DNA from: Lepeophtheirus salmonis
Lineage: Eukaryota; Arthropoda; Copepoda; Siphonostomatoida; Caligidae
Direction of reading: 5' to 3'
Length of the DNA stretch: 64,000 bases
Assembly: GCF_016086655.4 (NCBI RefSeq)
Contig: NC_052131.2
Coordinates: forward strand, 35,775,705-35,839,704
This document shows, in pieces, positions 49,690 to 61,158 of the stretch (within the stretch, counting starts at the first letter, position 1; each line of letters starts with the position of its first letter). The translations under genes were made by a program, and so were the position numbers. Below the pieces are notes generated by a model. It was not told the origin of the DNA, made no database searches, and worked only from the letters and a program-made list of their open reading frames with translations.

Positions 49690-50030
49690 CAGGGGCGAAT
49701 GCATTATTAAATTTGAGGGAAAGGCTTGGTTTTCAGATTTTTTTTTTTATTTCAAAAATTCATGGAAATTTACTGAAAATTTAATTTTTTCGAAAAAAGC
49801 TTCAAAATTAAAGTATTAAATTTTATGGAAAATAATTTCAAAAACCCATAGCTATTCACAAAAAATTTATTTTAAAAACAAAATTCAAATATTAATTTTT
49901 TCGCCAATTTTCGTGTAAAAATTTTTTCATCATATATATCCTTCGATATTGTAGTAAAAAGCAAAAATTCCTTTATTTTTTTAAGGGGGATGCTATAGCC
50001 TCTCCAGCTCACCCACTGTAGACGCCCCTG
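49690..50030 (-). mobile_element. Dispersed repeat family B, copy 2, with CAGGGGCG / CGCCCCTG termini
   Basis: Begins CAGGGGCG (49690-49697) and ends CGCCCCTG (50023-50030), a perfect 8-base inverted end. Inside is the same TGTGAATAGCT/poly-T minisatellite as at 47395, in reverse orientation. The ends are of the kind seen on non-autonomous hAT elements. Flanking bases are TATAT and TATAC, so an 8 bp target duplication is not evident. Confidence 0.6.
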
Positions 50031-50852
50031 TATACATATGTGCTAGCTTTCATCTTTTTTTTATGGGAGGGAGATTACCCCAAAAAATTAATAACAATAT
50101 TATATAATTACTTTAAAAAAATAAGTTTATTTTAAATATTTATACTAGGTAAGGGTGCCTGCAAAAATAGAGGCTAGCAGCATCACTGGATGCATGTAAA
50201 AAAAAAAATAGGAAGCACGTGCTTTGAGGCATACCAATGCATTACAATCTTTCCTATTCTTAATTCATACACAGTCCATGTATTCAATTAAAAAACAATC
50301 ATATCCAACGGTGTTTATAAAATAAGAAATACTAACATAATTTGTTTGGTTTCTGATAGTTGATATCATTGCCACAAGAGTATGCTTATTATCAGCTATG
50401 TAATCATACTTAATAGTATATAATTCCCAATGATTTATTAGGAATGATAATTTGATTCCATTTTTAAGAGACATTTTAAAGTGCCTGAATCGACCGTTTC
50501 CTTTTCATTTACTTTTATCACACACATGGAAACAATCATAATTGTATTTACATATTATAAATATTTGAATTATGTAATGTGCATAGGTACTAGAGGGCTC
50601 AGGCTAATTTAAGACGAAATGGAAATGAATGATTTCCGCTAGAGGTATCCTTTGTTAGGAAATAAAATGTAACAGGTAAAACAGGAGATTTTTTATTATT
50701 TTGAAGATTTGTTGCTATAATAAATAATACTTATTATATTAGTACCTGGTACATCAACATAAAAACAATCTTTAATTATAATTATGAAAAGTAAAAAATC
50801 CCAATATATTTTTTACCTCATACAGAGAGCAGCCGTTGTTTAACAACGAAAT

Positions 50853-51340
50853 TTGAACCCAAGTGCAGGTAGAACCTCGTTTGTTGTTTTGGCAGCTAGC
50901 CAGAAGTATTTGACATCACTTAAAAAAAGGTTTTATTCCACAATCGTACAAAAGGCAGAGTGTCCTTGTTGCAATCCCTGCAGGGTAAGGTCCTTTGTCT
51001 GGAGAGTGAGGAAGGAACTGGAAGAGTCTGGAGCTGATTATGAATCACCAATGAAGCCACACTGCAAAGAAAATGTTGACTTGGTTGTCAATTTTTTTTT
51101 TTTTTTTTTTCTTGGTCATAGTTTTTGGCAACCAAACTCAGTGGACTTCAATCCCATGGACTTTATTTGTGTGGGGCCCAGTTGAATGACACACCAACAA
51201 ATTGTCCTACAACACAAAACACCGAGCTGATGTCTAGGATCTGGCAGGAATTCCAAAAATCTGCAAAAAAGACTGTCATCAATGCCTGGTCCAGTTTCAG
51301 AGGTCGAGTAGAGGCCGTTATGACACTAAATAAGATCATA
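50853..51340 (+). pseudogene. Tc1/mariner-superfamily transposase, broken
   Basis: The reading NPSAGRTSFVVLAASQKYLT, FVWRVRKELEESGADYE, then after a poly-T expansion (51086-51110) FWQPNSVDFNPMDF (last catalytic block) and LMSRIWQEFQ plus SSFRGRVEAV shows an N-terminal linker, a deleted catalytic middle and a C-terminus. It belongs to the same broad family as 40030-40540. It is dead: the first catalytic Asp region is missing and the frame changes. Confidence 0.75.
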
Positions 51341-51638
51341 TTAAAAAGATTTTTTTATTTATTTAGCTTTCATTGAGTATTGTTATGTATTAAAATGGGT
51401 TGATTAGTTTAGGAGAAAATCTATTTTTTTATTTATTGGTTGTTAAATGTCGGTTGCACCCAGTATAATAGGGTCACTAAAAAGAAATCAATTATTATTT
51501 CAATATAAGGCTTTATTTATGTGAATCTCTTGTTGTATAATTGTAATCGGTTTACACTTGATGGTGTTAGAAAGATAAGATTTTTTTTTGACAGGTTTGT
51601 GATTGATTGACTCGGTATTGTTTGAGTGCGTGTCAAAG

Positions 51639-51852
51639 ATGGACACCAGCAAAGAGAAAGTACGAAATCTTATACAGTTTTTCTTCGATTAAAGGTGGAA
51701 ACACGTGCTAGGTGGCTGAAAATGGGAATAATGTTGTTGGTCCTAAAACTTTAACAGCCAATTATTATCAATTTTAGTCTCGTGAATTCCGTTTCCGTAA
51801 TTTTGATGTCAAAGATGCAAGGCCGATTTTCGAAAATGTGGACAAAATAATG
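51639..51852 (+). pseudogene. Mariner transposase N-terminal fragment
   Basis: MDTSKEKVRNLIQFFFD at the start and FRNFDVKDARPIFENVDKIM at the end are the helix-turn-helix region of a mariner transposase. The middle shows frame changes and stops. Nothing of the catalytic domain follows. It is distinct from the relics at 315 and 50853. Confidence 0.75.
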
Positions 51853-52616
51853 TAATAAAATCGTCGAGTCCAACCATCATGTAAGCACTTTTTTGATTAC
51901 CACGGAGAAACAATGTTAAAAAAATCAAAAAAAAATCATTAAACATAATGGATTTATTTTTATTACACCTGAAAAAACTTGTGTACAAGTTGTAACACGT
52001 ATAAGGAAATTGTACAAGTTGATATATCTTAGTCTTAAAATGCATTATTTAATTACAGCATTGGTCATTCTAATCACCAAGAAATAAGTGAGGCTATCAT
52101 TTGATTTGACCAATTATAATTAATTGGTCATTATTTATTTATGAGTAATATAACTGTGAGTATTTGAACTTTACAAAAAGACACAAAATACTTTTCAAAT
52201 AGTAGTTTCATCAAAAAATATCGAAAATATCACATTTAATTTATCGACCATCTAAGTAATATTAAATCCCATGTGCACGAAAAACCTTCATTTAAAATGT
52301 TTCATCTCATTTTTTAGTGGGAACTTATACAATATACAAGTATCAACATGTTAGGTTTTAGTGGGATTAGACAGGAATCATCCACTATGAGCCGCTCCCA
52401 TCGGCCAGAACACTCAATTCGGACTTATATTGTCAACAACTTTTTACATAAAAGTCCATAATTTGAAAGTATTTTAAAGGACATTTTTTGCCATTTATGT
52501 TATTGTTCTACTCCTCAGTAGTTACAGGCCTGTAGGAGGGAACATTTATAATAAACTATTGTTAAGCTCAATGATGGTTATGTTTATATTTTATTTGGAA
52601 GGTCACAAGCTTCGTT

Positions 52617-52645
52617 GGGGGGGGATGGGGGGGGGACATGTCCCC
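52617..52645 (+). repeat. G-tract pair
   Basis: Runs of eight and nine G separated by AT, followed by ACATGTCCCC. This is an unusual composition in an AT-rich region. It could fold as a quadruplex or simply mark the edge of an old element. Confidence 0.6.
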
Positions 52646-52897
52646 ATATTGTCTACCCGTAGTTACTGCACCGAGTACAAATAATTAGGATGGATTAAAG
52701 GATGTATTGGGGGCACGTGGCCGCGGTTCCACGCTTTATTATAATAAGTAGTATATCTGCAATTTATTTGACGAAAAAACGAGGATTTGAATTTATTTTC
52801 AAAAAGTTAAATGTTTCCTATTGAAAAAAAAAAAATGATTAAATTAAACTTGAATATAAAATTAAAAAAAGGTATCGCATGTTAATCATTGCTCTAT

Positions 52898-52945
52898 ACC
52901 ACTGGTTCCCAAACTTTCAAATATAGTGACCCATTTCAGAACATA
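52898..52945. mobile_element. Possible hAT-type element end
   Basis: CACTGGTTCCCAAACTTT followed by GTGACCCATTTCAGAAC resembles the end of short hAT-like elements and the left end of the element at 63384. I could not find its partner end, so the extent is unknown. Confidence 0.35.
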
Positions 52946-54099
52946 CAATTAAGAAACGACCTCAAATCTTAAAGAATCTACATATTCATTTCTTCGTACA
53001 ACAAACTACATTATATATTACGATTATGAATTATGATTCGTGAAGTAAATATACATTTCGTAAATTCTTTATCGGAGAATACAAACATCTCTCACCATGA
53101 TGTTTTAGGTCATTAAGAAGACTCCTATAACTCTCTATACGGAATTGTTGAAGCTTTTGAGTCCAAAATGACCTCTCTTCAAACCTCTTTGGCTTCCGCC
53201 CACCATCCTTGAACACCATTGACACGATATTCTTACTATTCTTAACAAAAATCTAGTGAATAAGTGAAAAAAATCAGCAACATACTGGCGAATTTAGCTA
53301 AATATAGCTGAAAATTGGCTAATATGTCACTACTGTACAATTTATACAGCAACAGCGGTGCCGCAACCAAAACAAATTAGAGACCAAACATGTTTACTAC
53401 TCACTCAAACGTTGTGTCGAGTGACTTATGGAACAGTTACATTTAGTGTCATAGTATTAATTTATCTAACTGTCTAAATATATTTTTCAGCGTGTCTTAT
53501 ATAATATTCGCATTCATGTCGAAAACAATTAACAACCCCGCGGTACTGGTGTCGCGACCATAGGTTGTACTTCCAAAATTTATTTATTATGTTATTTTCT
53601 ATCCCTGAAATAAGACACATTTTAAATAACTAAAGTCTCTTCATTTCGGGAGGGAAAATTGTTGAGTTTTGAAGATTATAATATGTTCAGTTCTTATAAA
53701 TAAATTGGCTATACACGTATACGTGTACACACATGATAGATTCAGGCCTCCAACTTCAAAGTTATGAATATATATATTGTACATATTAGACCTAAGACGA
53801 TTCGATGTCACGACCCCTATAAATCTATTGTTTTTATGCGAAAGTTCCAACAATGCCGTATCATTATACAGCGTGTTTATCAGGCAATATAAAACTTGAA
53901 TATGAGGTATTAATAGTGTTATGTGAGTCTTTATTTATTCGGTTATACCAGTCCTTGGGACCGGTGATTCGGAATATAAAAACTAGAACTGATTAAAAAA
54001 AGAATTTTAAAGTTGATTGATGTTCTCAAGGACCGAACTTTATGAGTTTTAGGAATGATATGCAGGATGGAACAGGGCCAGATCGAGACTGAACTGAAT

Positions 54100-54260
54100 T
54101 GTACCAACTGCTGGGCAAGATTTTGACAAAGCACACAACTACTCACAGTTTATGGCGTCACTATTGCTATAATTTTCAATATATAGTACCGACTGCTGGG
54201 GAAGAAAACACGCGCGTTTTGAACAAACGCGCAACCACTCATCTAATATGACATCAATAT
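54100..54260 (+). repeat. Tandem duplication, about 83 bp, diverged
   Basis: GTACCAACTGCTGGGCAAGA, CACACAACTACTCA (54101-54165) is repeated as GTACCGACTGCTGGGGAAGA, CGCGCAACCACTCA (54186-54250). The second copy has an added palindromic CGCGCGTTTTG, AACAAACGCGC stretch. Confidence 0.65.
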
Positions 54261-55390
54261 TAAAACTGTGGTGGAAGTCAAACATCAGTCGTTCACGCGT
54301 TATGGTATAACCTTGTATTTCTATTAACCTTGGGTATTACTAGATAAAAGAATATCGTGACTGGATTTTGGAATTTGAATTAATTAAAACCTACTACAGT
54401 AGAAAATGAATCAATGAAAGCAATTCCTCATTTTTCACAATCATCTCAGCCATAGGTGGAGTTTGCGGGATTGTATGTACAATTCAGCCCATCCTATAAT
54501 AAATTTCAAACTCGGCTAAGAACTCAGCCCTAGGATATATGTGGCCTATTAATACAAAAGCAAAATAGAATGATTTTTCTCAATATTGAATGAGGATTAC
54601 TCTGTATTCATCTATTAGTTATCGTCAATTTTTATGAATAAATGTTTCTTTATAACCCTATAGAGACCCCGTAAATTGCACTTAAAATAGCCAAAATTGA
54701 TTGTGACAATAAAGCAATGAGAAATTCACATATTTTATGTATTTGAAAGGGGCCATATCAAGCCAATACAATTCTCTTAAATCAAATAAGGCTCTAAACT
54801 ACGAGTATGGTTAATATTCTTGGGTATCTTAACTATTCCCACAAAATTGAGAAGAAAGCCAGGAATTGACTCTAATATGACTATGAAATATTGGGCTGTA
54901 TTTATGAAGAAAATAAATAAATTGAGATTTTCTATTTGTCTTGATTTTTGTTTTTTAGTTCTTTAGTGTATGTATATCATTATTCAAATTAAAACATAAA
55001 AACCAAGTGCTTTGCATTCCGTATACAATTTATATACCTAGATAGTACTAAAATAACTCCATGAATGAAGGGTTTAAATGTGATATCATATCAAAATGAT
55101 CTTTGATGGATTACAAGGTTATAACTTCTGATACTTAATTTATCAAATCTATTTCATTAATTATATATTTAAGTCCTTTACATATAACCATGTAATTATT
55201 AGACTAATTAATTATGGCTTTATTATTAGCCTACTACAAGTTTATTGTACATTCACAACTATAATGAATGCATTACATACTTATTTATACAATTTATGCA
55301 TATACATAATATGTTTTTTAGTAGTTTTTAGTTCAAGAGCACGTTGTTATCTTATTTGCAAGGTACTCGCAAACTTTACTCCAAAAATTG
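54260..55390. other. No gene recognised
   Basis: AT-rich non-coding sequence without recognisable coding potential. Confidence 0.5.
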
Positions 55391-55394
55391 GTTA

Positions 55395-55490
55395 TTAATT
55401 AGCCAATTCTTCTCATCAATTGAATTATTATTCAATAAATGTTGGGAATTGTTCACAGTGTTGGAGTTTAACCAATCAACGTTCAAAACA
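55395..55490 (-). repeat. Dispersed repeat family A, inverted copy 5
   Basis: On the minus strand it reads CGTTGATTGGTTAAACT, GAACAATTCCCAACATTTAT, TGAATAATAATTC, then GAATTGGCTAATTAATAACC, in the same order as copies at 46850 and 48065. Confidence 0.65.
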
Positions 55491-55924
55491 TGGAAAAACC
55501 AATAGGAGACAAAAAAAAAAATATTTGGAAGCAATTCATAAACCGCGTGGTTCTTTTTTCACATAATTTTTACCCTCCCCAATACAAAACTTTAGAAAAT
55601 AAAATGTAATTTATCATTTTTGACGTGAAATTCCTGATGGTAAATTCGTATTAACTTTGTACAATTATAAAGCCATAATATTTGTTGTAGTTACTATATA
55701 ATCTTGAACAAAGACAGCTTGAAGTTGATACGTTATTTTTGAAATCAAATTTATCAGTTTAAATAACCAATTTAGTTGGATTTTGATTTTTATATGCAAA
55801 TATTCACTGAGCCCATCAGTTTCGATTCAACAACAATTTTTGGAGATTTCAAATATTATCCCAAAATGGAAGAGTTGCTTAAAATATCATGGGATATTGA
55901 TATAAACTACAATTTCGATCAATA

Positions 55925-56165
55925 TTATAGTTTTAGGAATTTTAGAAAATTATTTTTCAAAAAAATGTAACATTTTAAAAGAAATTCAAAAAGTTAAATA
56001 CTCAAAATTTTATTTTTGAAATATTTTCCAAAAAAATAAAGTATACTTGAAATTTAATTCTAAAAAATGTAACTTTCTGTGAATAGCTATGGATTTTTAT
56101 TTTTTTTCCAAAAAAATAAATTTTTTGTGAATAGCTTTGAGCTTTAATAATTTTTTTCATAAAAA
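55925..56165 (+). repeat. Dispersed repeat family B, copy 3 (internal part)
   Basis: CTGTGAATAGCTATGGATTT, poly-T, CCAAAAAAATAAA, TTTTTTGTGAATAGCTTTGA. This is the same minisatellite as at 47395 and 49690, but without recognisable ends. Confidence 0.6.
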
Positions 56166-56394
56166 TTTTAAAACCAATAATAGGAAGCAATAATTAATTA
56201 GAGCATTAATATGAACCTATACTTTTTATTTAATGTATGCTCATGATAATAGGGCCTAAATTGTGATGAGTGTAAAAACCACAACTGAGCGAATGTGATC
56301 AAAAGGCATGTAACTTTAACATGGACATATCGAGAGCTATATAAAGCATATCCTAGAAAATGGGAGTGGCTTTTTTGACTTGGTAATCTAAACA

Positions 56395-57190
56395 TGATTT
56401 TTTTATTTTCCAAAGCTGTTGTTATTATTACTTATTTCTTAAAGACAGAGCAACTAAGTAAAAAGTAATGTGTATGTGCCCAAAAAGACGGAGAATAACA
56501 ATGAGGGTTTGCTCGGGAATTATAGGTCTAATTCCTTGTTGGACTCGGAGTAAAATTGAGGGTCGACATCGAAGTAATTCCAGCTTATATCTCCTTGCTA
56601 TTTACGCCCTGGAATTTGAATTTATTTTCTTCCTCTCCGGGGTGCTTGCAGCTGTCCTAACAAAAACATTATATCAGCTAATCTGCTCTCATCCCAAACA
56701 TTTTTCAAATTGCCAGGGTAACCATGTTAATTTTGCTGTTATTTATTTATTATAAAACCGACGGTACATATTTTTACATCACTGGGCATATCTACTGATT
56801 ATAACGATGAAAATCCGGTATATTTCGCAGCTCGCCAGTTTTTTTGGAGTTAGCAAACTGAAGAGTAAATTTTTATTTTCCTCAGCTGTTGTCCTTATTA
56901 TTCAATACCTGATGAGTTCCACTTCCATTTCTACTACATTCAATTATATACGAAACAGGATGAAACATTTGTTCATAAAAGACGGAGTTATAATTGTAAG
57001 TCCTTGTTGAATTCAGAGTAGAATGGAGGATCGACATCGGAGTAATTCTTGGCAATGTCAATTGTTTATTTCCTTCTCCTCCATTGTCACAACTGCTTGT
57101 AGCTGATCTAATGAACCGTCAGGACAGCTTTACTTCTCTTCCCCAAAAAAATATTCAAATTGTCAGGGTTACAATGTTGATTGTCGGTTT
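56395..57190 (+). repeat. Pair of diverged direct repeats, about 350 bp each
   Basis: The first copy is about 56410-56750 and the second about 56885-57190. Both contain AGCTGTTGT, a TCCTTGTTG, GAG-TAGAAT, GGTCGACATCG(A/G)AGTAATT block (56537-56583 and 57000-57045), and a TCAAATTG(C/T)CAGGGT block (56706 and 57154). They may be two insertions of one unknown element; no protein is recognisable. Confidence 0.7.
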
Positions 57191-57739
57191 CTTTTTTTTT
57201 TTTTTAACATGCCCAAAATACTCCTATTTAGCATAACTGACTATAAACTATAGTGTTCTTTGCTCGCTGATACGTTATAATTATCAAAATATAGATGAAT
57301 AATTAATTAATAAGAGCTCTACAAACATATAATTTTTTTTAAATTGCGGTCACCGCAATTTAGTCAATATTCACATCCCTAATTATGAGTTATGATTGTG
57401 TCGAGAAATTAGGGCAAATATTCCCCATTCTTCCATAAAGTCTACATAATTATTTAAGTACTCCTATCAATACAAAGACAACAAATTGTAATTTGGCAAT
57501 AAAATGAAATAATAAAAAAAATAACAGTCACACATTTCGTGTAAGAAAATTCAATTGAACGAAACGGTATATTACGTACTTTACACGAACAAGGGTATTA
57601 TTATTTAGTAATAGGGATATTTTATTGTTATTTTAGCCGTTTCTTTATCAGTTCCCTTAAAAATAGAGAAGCGTGTAAACATATAACTATGAATACATTT
57701 GTACCTTTCTACACATAGGTGTGGATCCCTTCCTCCAAG

Positions 57740-58280
57740 ATGAGCACCAACAACCTCTGTTCCCGGAGAAAAGGTCCCTTGACGATCCTTCAAACCTGCA
57801 ACGCATTCCTCATCATCATCGGATTTGTGCGTATGATCGGAACATCCGTTCTATTTGGACATTACCAACTCTATCTCCTCGAATTTGCATCCAAGTGTTT
57901 TATATTTGTCCCCCTCCTCATTGGATCTACAGGACTTTTCTTAATGATTCACGGAACCCTTGGAATATTTTGTTACTTTCCTAGAAAACACTGGGTTGCA
58001 TATATTGTGGCTCTGGGTCTTATATCCAGTGCAGAACTCGTGTCCTCGGGGATTTATTATTTCCTCAAGAAGGGAGTGGCGGAAGATCTATTTTCGAGCG
58101 TGAACGCTGCTCGAGAACTAGAGTCCTATGATTTGGATGAAGGAGTTGCATCACGTTGGGACGGACTGCATCGCAGATATGAGTGTTGTGGGGCTTACAC
58201 TACAGGGAATGGGAATACGGATTGGAATAGAGTGCGGTATGGCTCTGTTCCGGACTCCTGCTGTATTGAAGAGTATTCAG
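57740..58280 (+). CDS. Tetraspanin, first coding exon (partial gene)
   Basis: Four-pass membrane scaffold protein that organises partner proteins in plasma or endosomal membranes. The exon encodes about 180 residues: a short cytoplasmic N-terminus with a basic RRK, TM1 at about 14-40 (LTILQTCNAFLIIIGF...), TM2 at about 53-80, TM3 at about 84-109, then the start of the large extracellular loop with the diagnostic YECCG (residues 147-151) and DSCC (172-175). I chose the ATG at 57740 (AAGATGAGC); an in-frame upstream GTG is not needed, and an acceptor-like ACACATAG just upstream suggests a 5' UTR intron. The exon ends at TATTCAG with a clean GTATGT donor at 58281. The rest of the loop and TM4 must lie on later exons, which I could not find before 64000, so the intron is long (over 5.7 kb) or the gene is broken. 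Codon use is GC-richer than the surroundings, as expected for a real host gene. Confidence 0.9.
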
Positions 58281-59649
58281 GTATGTAGTGATACAGATAT
58301 ATCAGGGTGTCCCACAAAATAAAAGTAATTAAAAAATAAAAGTGTCGATCCCCTATTTATTTGCTATTTGATCTCAGATAAAGAAATATACATTTTTCCC
58401 CTCTAGAATAATAATAACACAGGGGCCTCGGCAAGGGCTGGGGTATTTTTTTGTGTTTTTTATCCAAAAATGTTCACCCTGCTCTAAAAAAATTTAATGG
58501 GGCAATAGAAAAAAATATTTTGCAATTTTTCCTTTAAATGGCCCAAAAATGTTAACTTCAAAATTAGAAGAAAAAAATTCAGGCCCCAAAATAATTTTTA
58601 TGGTTGTAATTCTTGTAACGAGTGCCGACAGGGTCAGTGCCAAAGGGGGGGCACCCCCATGGAGTATTAGAGTAAGGGGAAATGTGATGTTAGTGGGAAG
58701 TTTTGAATCACTTACGTAGTGACTTAAAATAATTGGGAAACAAATTTTGAAATTCCTTTTGAATAGTCCTTTTTCTTTAAAAATGATTTGATATGATTAG
58801 ATAAAAATATTATTAAACACAGTATAGGAAAAGGGCCTCAAATAAGGCGTGACCTTTTCCAAAAAGAGGTCATTATAAAAAATAAACATTATTTTGTAAA
58901 AAAAAAAACAAGACATTATTTGTTAAAAAAGATGTCTTGTACTTAAATCCCAATTAAATAGTTTTTTAGTAAATAGATATCAATATGCTCTATACAAATT
59001 TGGTATGTCTAATTCGAATCATCTCAGAGTAATTGAACCAACCTTGAAGAGTTTCAACTTTTCATGCCTCCCCAAATAATATTATAAATAGATGATTTTG
59101 AATGTATTATACTTTTTTCATTGTCTCCAATTTAAAAAACTGTTCAAAGCCAGTAGGAAAAGATTAAATTACACGTCTTTTGATTAGTACTATTTCTGTA
59201 ATTTGCATTTAAGTATGAAATGTAACGATTTACTCTACACTCAATCCATAGTTAAAGTTTATGCTCAGGGTGACATCAGTTACCCTTGTTCTAGAGAGTC
59301 ATTTATGAACCACGAGATTTTTTTTTCCAAATAATTTTGGACAAAAAAGATGATTGACTTTGATATTTTGAAATAATTATTTACATTAAAATTGAACTTT
59401 TTTAATGGTCTTCTTGTGGCCTTTGAGAAATAATTTCATTTAAGGACTTTTTTGTAGGAAATAAACATTTATTGATTTTTCTAAAATGAACTAATTTTTT
59501 TGAAAGGGTCGATCTTTTTTCTATTTTCTCAAAGTTTTTGCCCCCTTTTCCCTATGACGTCATTTATGCAATTTTGGAATATTATTCAGATCTACGTGGT
59601 TTGAAGTAAATTACCCCCCTCCAGCTTAATCAGGATAAACGTGGTTTTA
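58281..59649 (+). other. Probable tetraspanin intron; no exon recognised
   Basis: AT-rich sequence with homopolymer tracts and a GGGGGGGCACCCCC patch at about 58647. No continuation of the tetraspanin loop or TM4 is readable. Confidence 0.5.
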
Positions 59650-59657
59650 GAGATAAA

Positions 59658-59971
59658 TAGTGTTGGGTCGGATCATTATTAGTCTGAGTCGAACACGTGA
59701 TCGACTCCCTCAGTTGGTCAAAAAAAAAAGAACCAATAATAAACCCTACCCATAAAAAAATACGTTTTTAAAATTATAGAACCGGCCTGCGGAGATATAC
59801 GAATGTCCTGTTTGGAAATGGAATTATCATAATTCATTTATATTATTTTAAAAAAGGTGTGTACCGTCACATGTTTTATTTTTCTAGTTTTTATCGGCTC
59901 AGACCGTGGTCCATCGACTTGACTGATGGATAGTTGGGCCGGTTCATCCAGTCCAAACGGATCTAACACTT
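59658..59971. mobile_element. 314 bp hAT-like miniature element with a perfect 8 bp target duplication
   Basis: The left end TAGTGTTGGGTCGGATC and the right end, read inverted, AAGTGTTAGATCC form short imperfect terminal inverted repeats. The element is flanked on both sides by GAGATAAA (59650-59657 and 59972-59979), a perfect 8 bp duplication, the length typical of hAT superfamily insertions. It has no coding capacity. It sits in what is probably the long tetraspanin intron. Confidence 0.8.
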
Positions 59972-60020
59972 GAGATAAAATATATAGTGTGCGGACACTA
60001 ACTAACAGCAAGAAATATTT

Positions 60021-60269
60021 TTGAGTCGGAAGTTACTTGACCAAAACAGTGGAGAAAATATAGTTATTTATCGGTCAATCACTCAAAATCTTGTATGTGA
60101 ATCATCCTATTCTTCCATAAAAACTGAAGAGTTCCATAAAGAAAAATATAATCAGTTGTTAAATACGGGGAAGACCCTAAAAATATTTGAAGCGCCCTCT
60201 ATGTTGTTAACCGGGACAAACACTTTGTCGAACAGAAACTTTACCGAAAAAAATAGTATATACAATTGA
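60021..60269 (+). other. 82-codon open frame, unknown
   Basis: An open frame containing SRKLLDQNSGENIVIYRSIT and ends NFTEKNSIYN. It has no motif, no good splice borders and no resemblance to tetraspanin. It may be chance or a decayed exon. Confidence 0.15.
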
Positions 60270-60663
60270 TGAGTATTAGGCTACAACACTATATAATGAT
60301 GATTCCCAATCATGTTACTCCAATTTTAAAAGATAAAGTGTTTAATTAAGCAATGATTAAGTGTTGATTCATTTCATTATGAAAATCCTTTAAAATTTGG
60401 GTCATACAGCTAATAGAACCTTTCTAACACAAATCATGAGAACTGCCCCATTAATAAATTGGAAAGAGAAGAAGGTTTAAAGAATAGAAATGATTGAGAT
60501 TCAATGAACAGTGTTAATGAATCAATCGTTTTGATCGAATGTCTTGTAGCTCCTATGTACATCGTCAAATCCTGTTCGACATTTCTCTATACCGAGGTAG
60601 TCTCTTACTTTTTGATTCTCCTTTTTATTATGTCATTGTAGTAGTCTAGTAGATAACTACATA

Positions 60664-61158
60664 CGAGGCTGATCTGAAAAGTTTCAGACATAAAAAAGAT
60701 AAACATTTTTTCTGAATTTTTATTTTTCAACATAGTCTCCTTCTAACTTTACAAACTTCTCCGAGGGATGCTCCCATCATTGTGGCCTGTCCAAATAGTA
60801 CTCCGTTTTTTTCTAAGCAAAATACTAGTTCACAAGACACTATTTGTTTTTGGATGAATTACTCCGAGTTGGATTGACTTATAGTTGTCAAATTTTAGCA
60901 CAGGAAGCCTTTATTTATCTGCTATTGTTTGAATCTATTTAAAGGTACATTCTCAAAAACAAATATTTATTGACAGCTTGATACACAAAGACACTCACAT
61001 CAACTCACTCTAAAGAGTGTTACATAAGAACTACCCGTCCAAAATGGCTGAAACTTTCGTGAGTAACTGTCAACAGATGCTAGATAAATGTGACTAGCTT
61101 TTATTTATAAGTACTGCCGTCTTCATGTTGAGATCGGAAACTTTTCAGACCATTCTCG
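60664..61158 (-). mobile_element. Non-autonomous mariner-type element, 495 bp
   Basis: The left end CGAGGCTGATCTGAAAAGTT (60664) and right end, read inverted, CGAGAATGGTCTGAAAAGTT (61158) match at 19 of the first 22 bases. The left end is preceded by TA. Near the left end the minus strand reads EVCKVRRRL, or EKFVKLEGDY in another frame, like the last residues of a mariner transposase, so this is an internally deleted copy. The match at window start suggests a second copy there. Confidence 0.7.

Noticed and set aside
53031..53225. 64-codon minus-strand frame with a basic, charged character
   Set aside because: No family resemblance and no splice support; likely chance or part of an unrecognised element.
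60021..60269. 82-codon frame considered as a host exon
   Set aside because: No motif, no resemblance to tetraspanin and no convincing splice sites; listed only as an unknown frame at low confidence.
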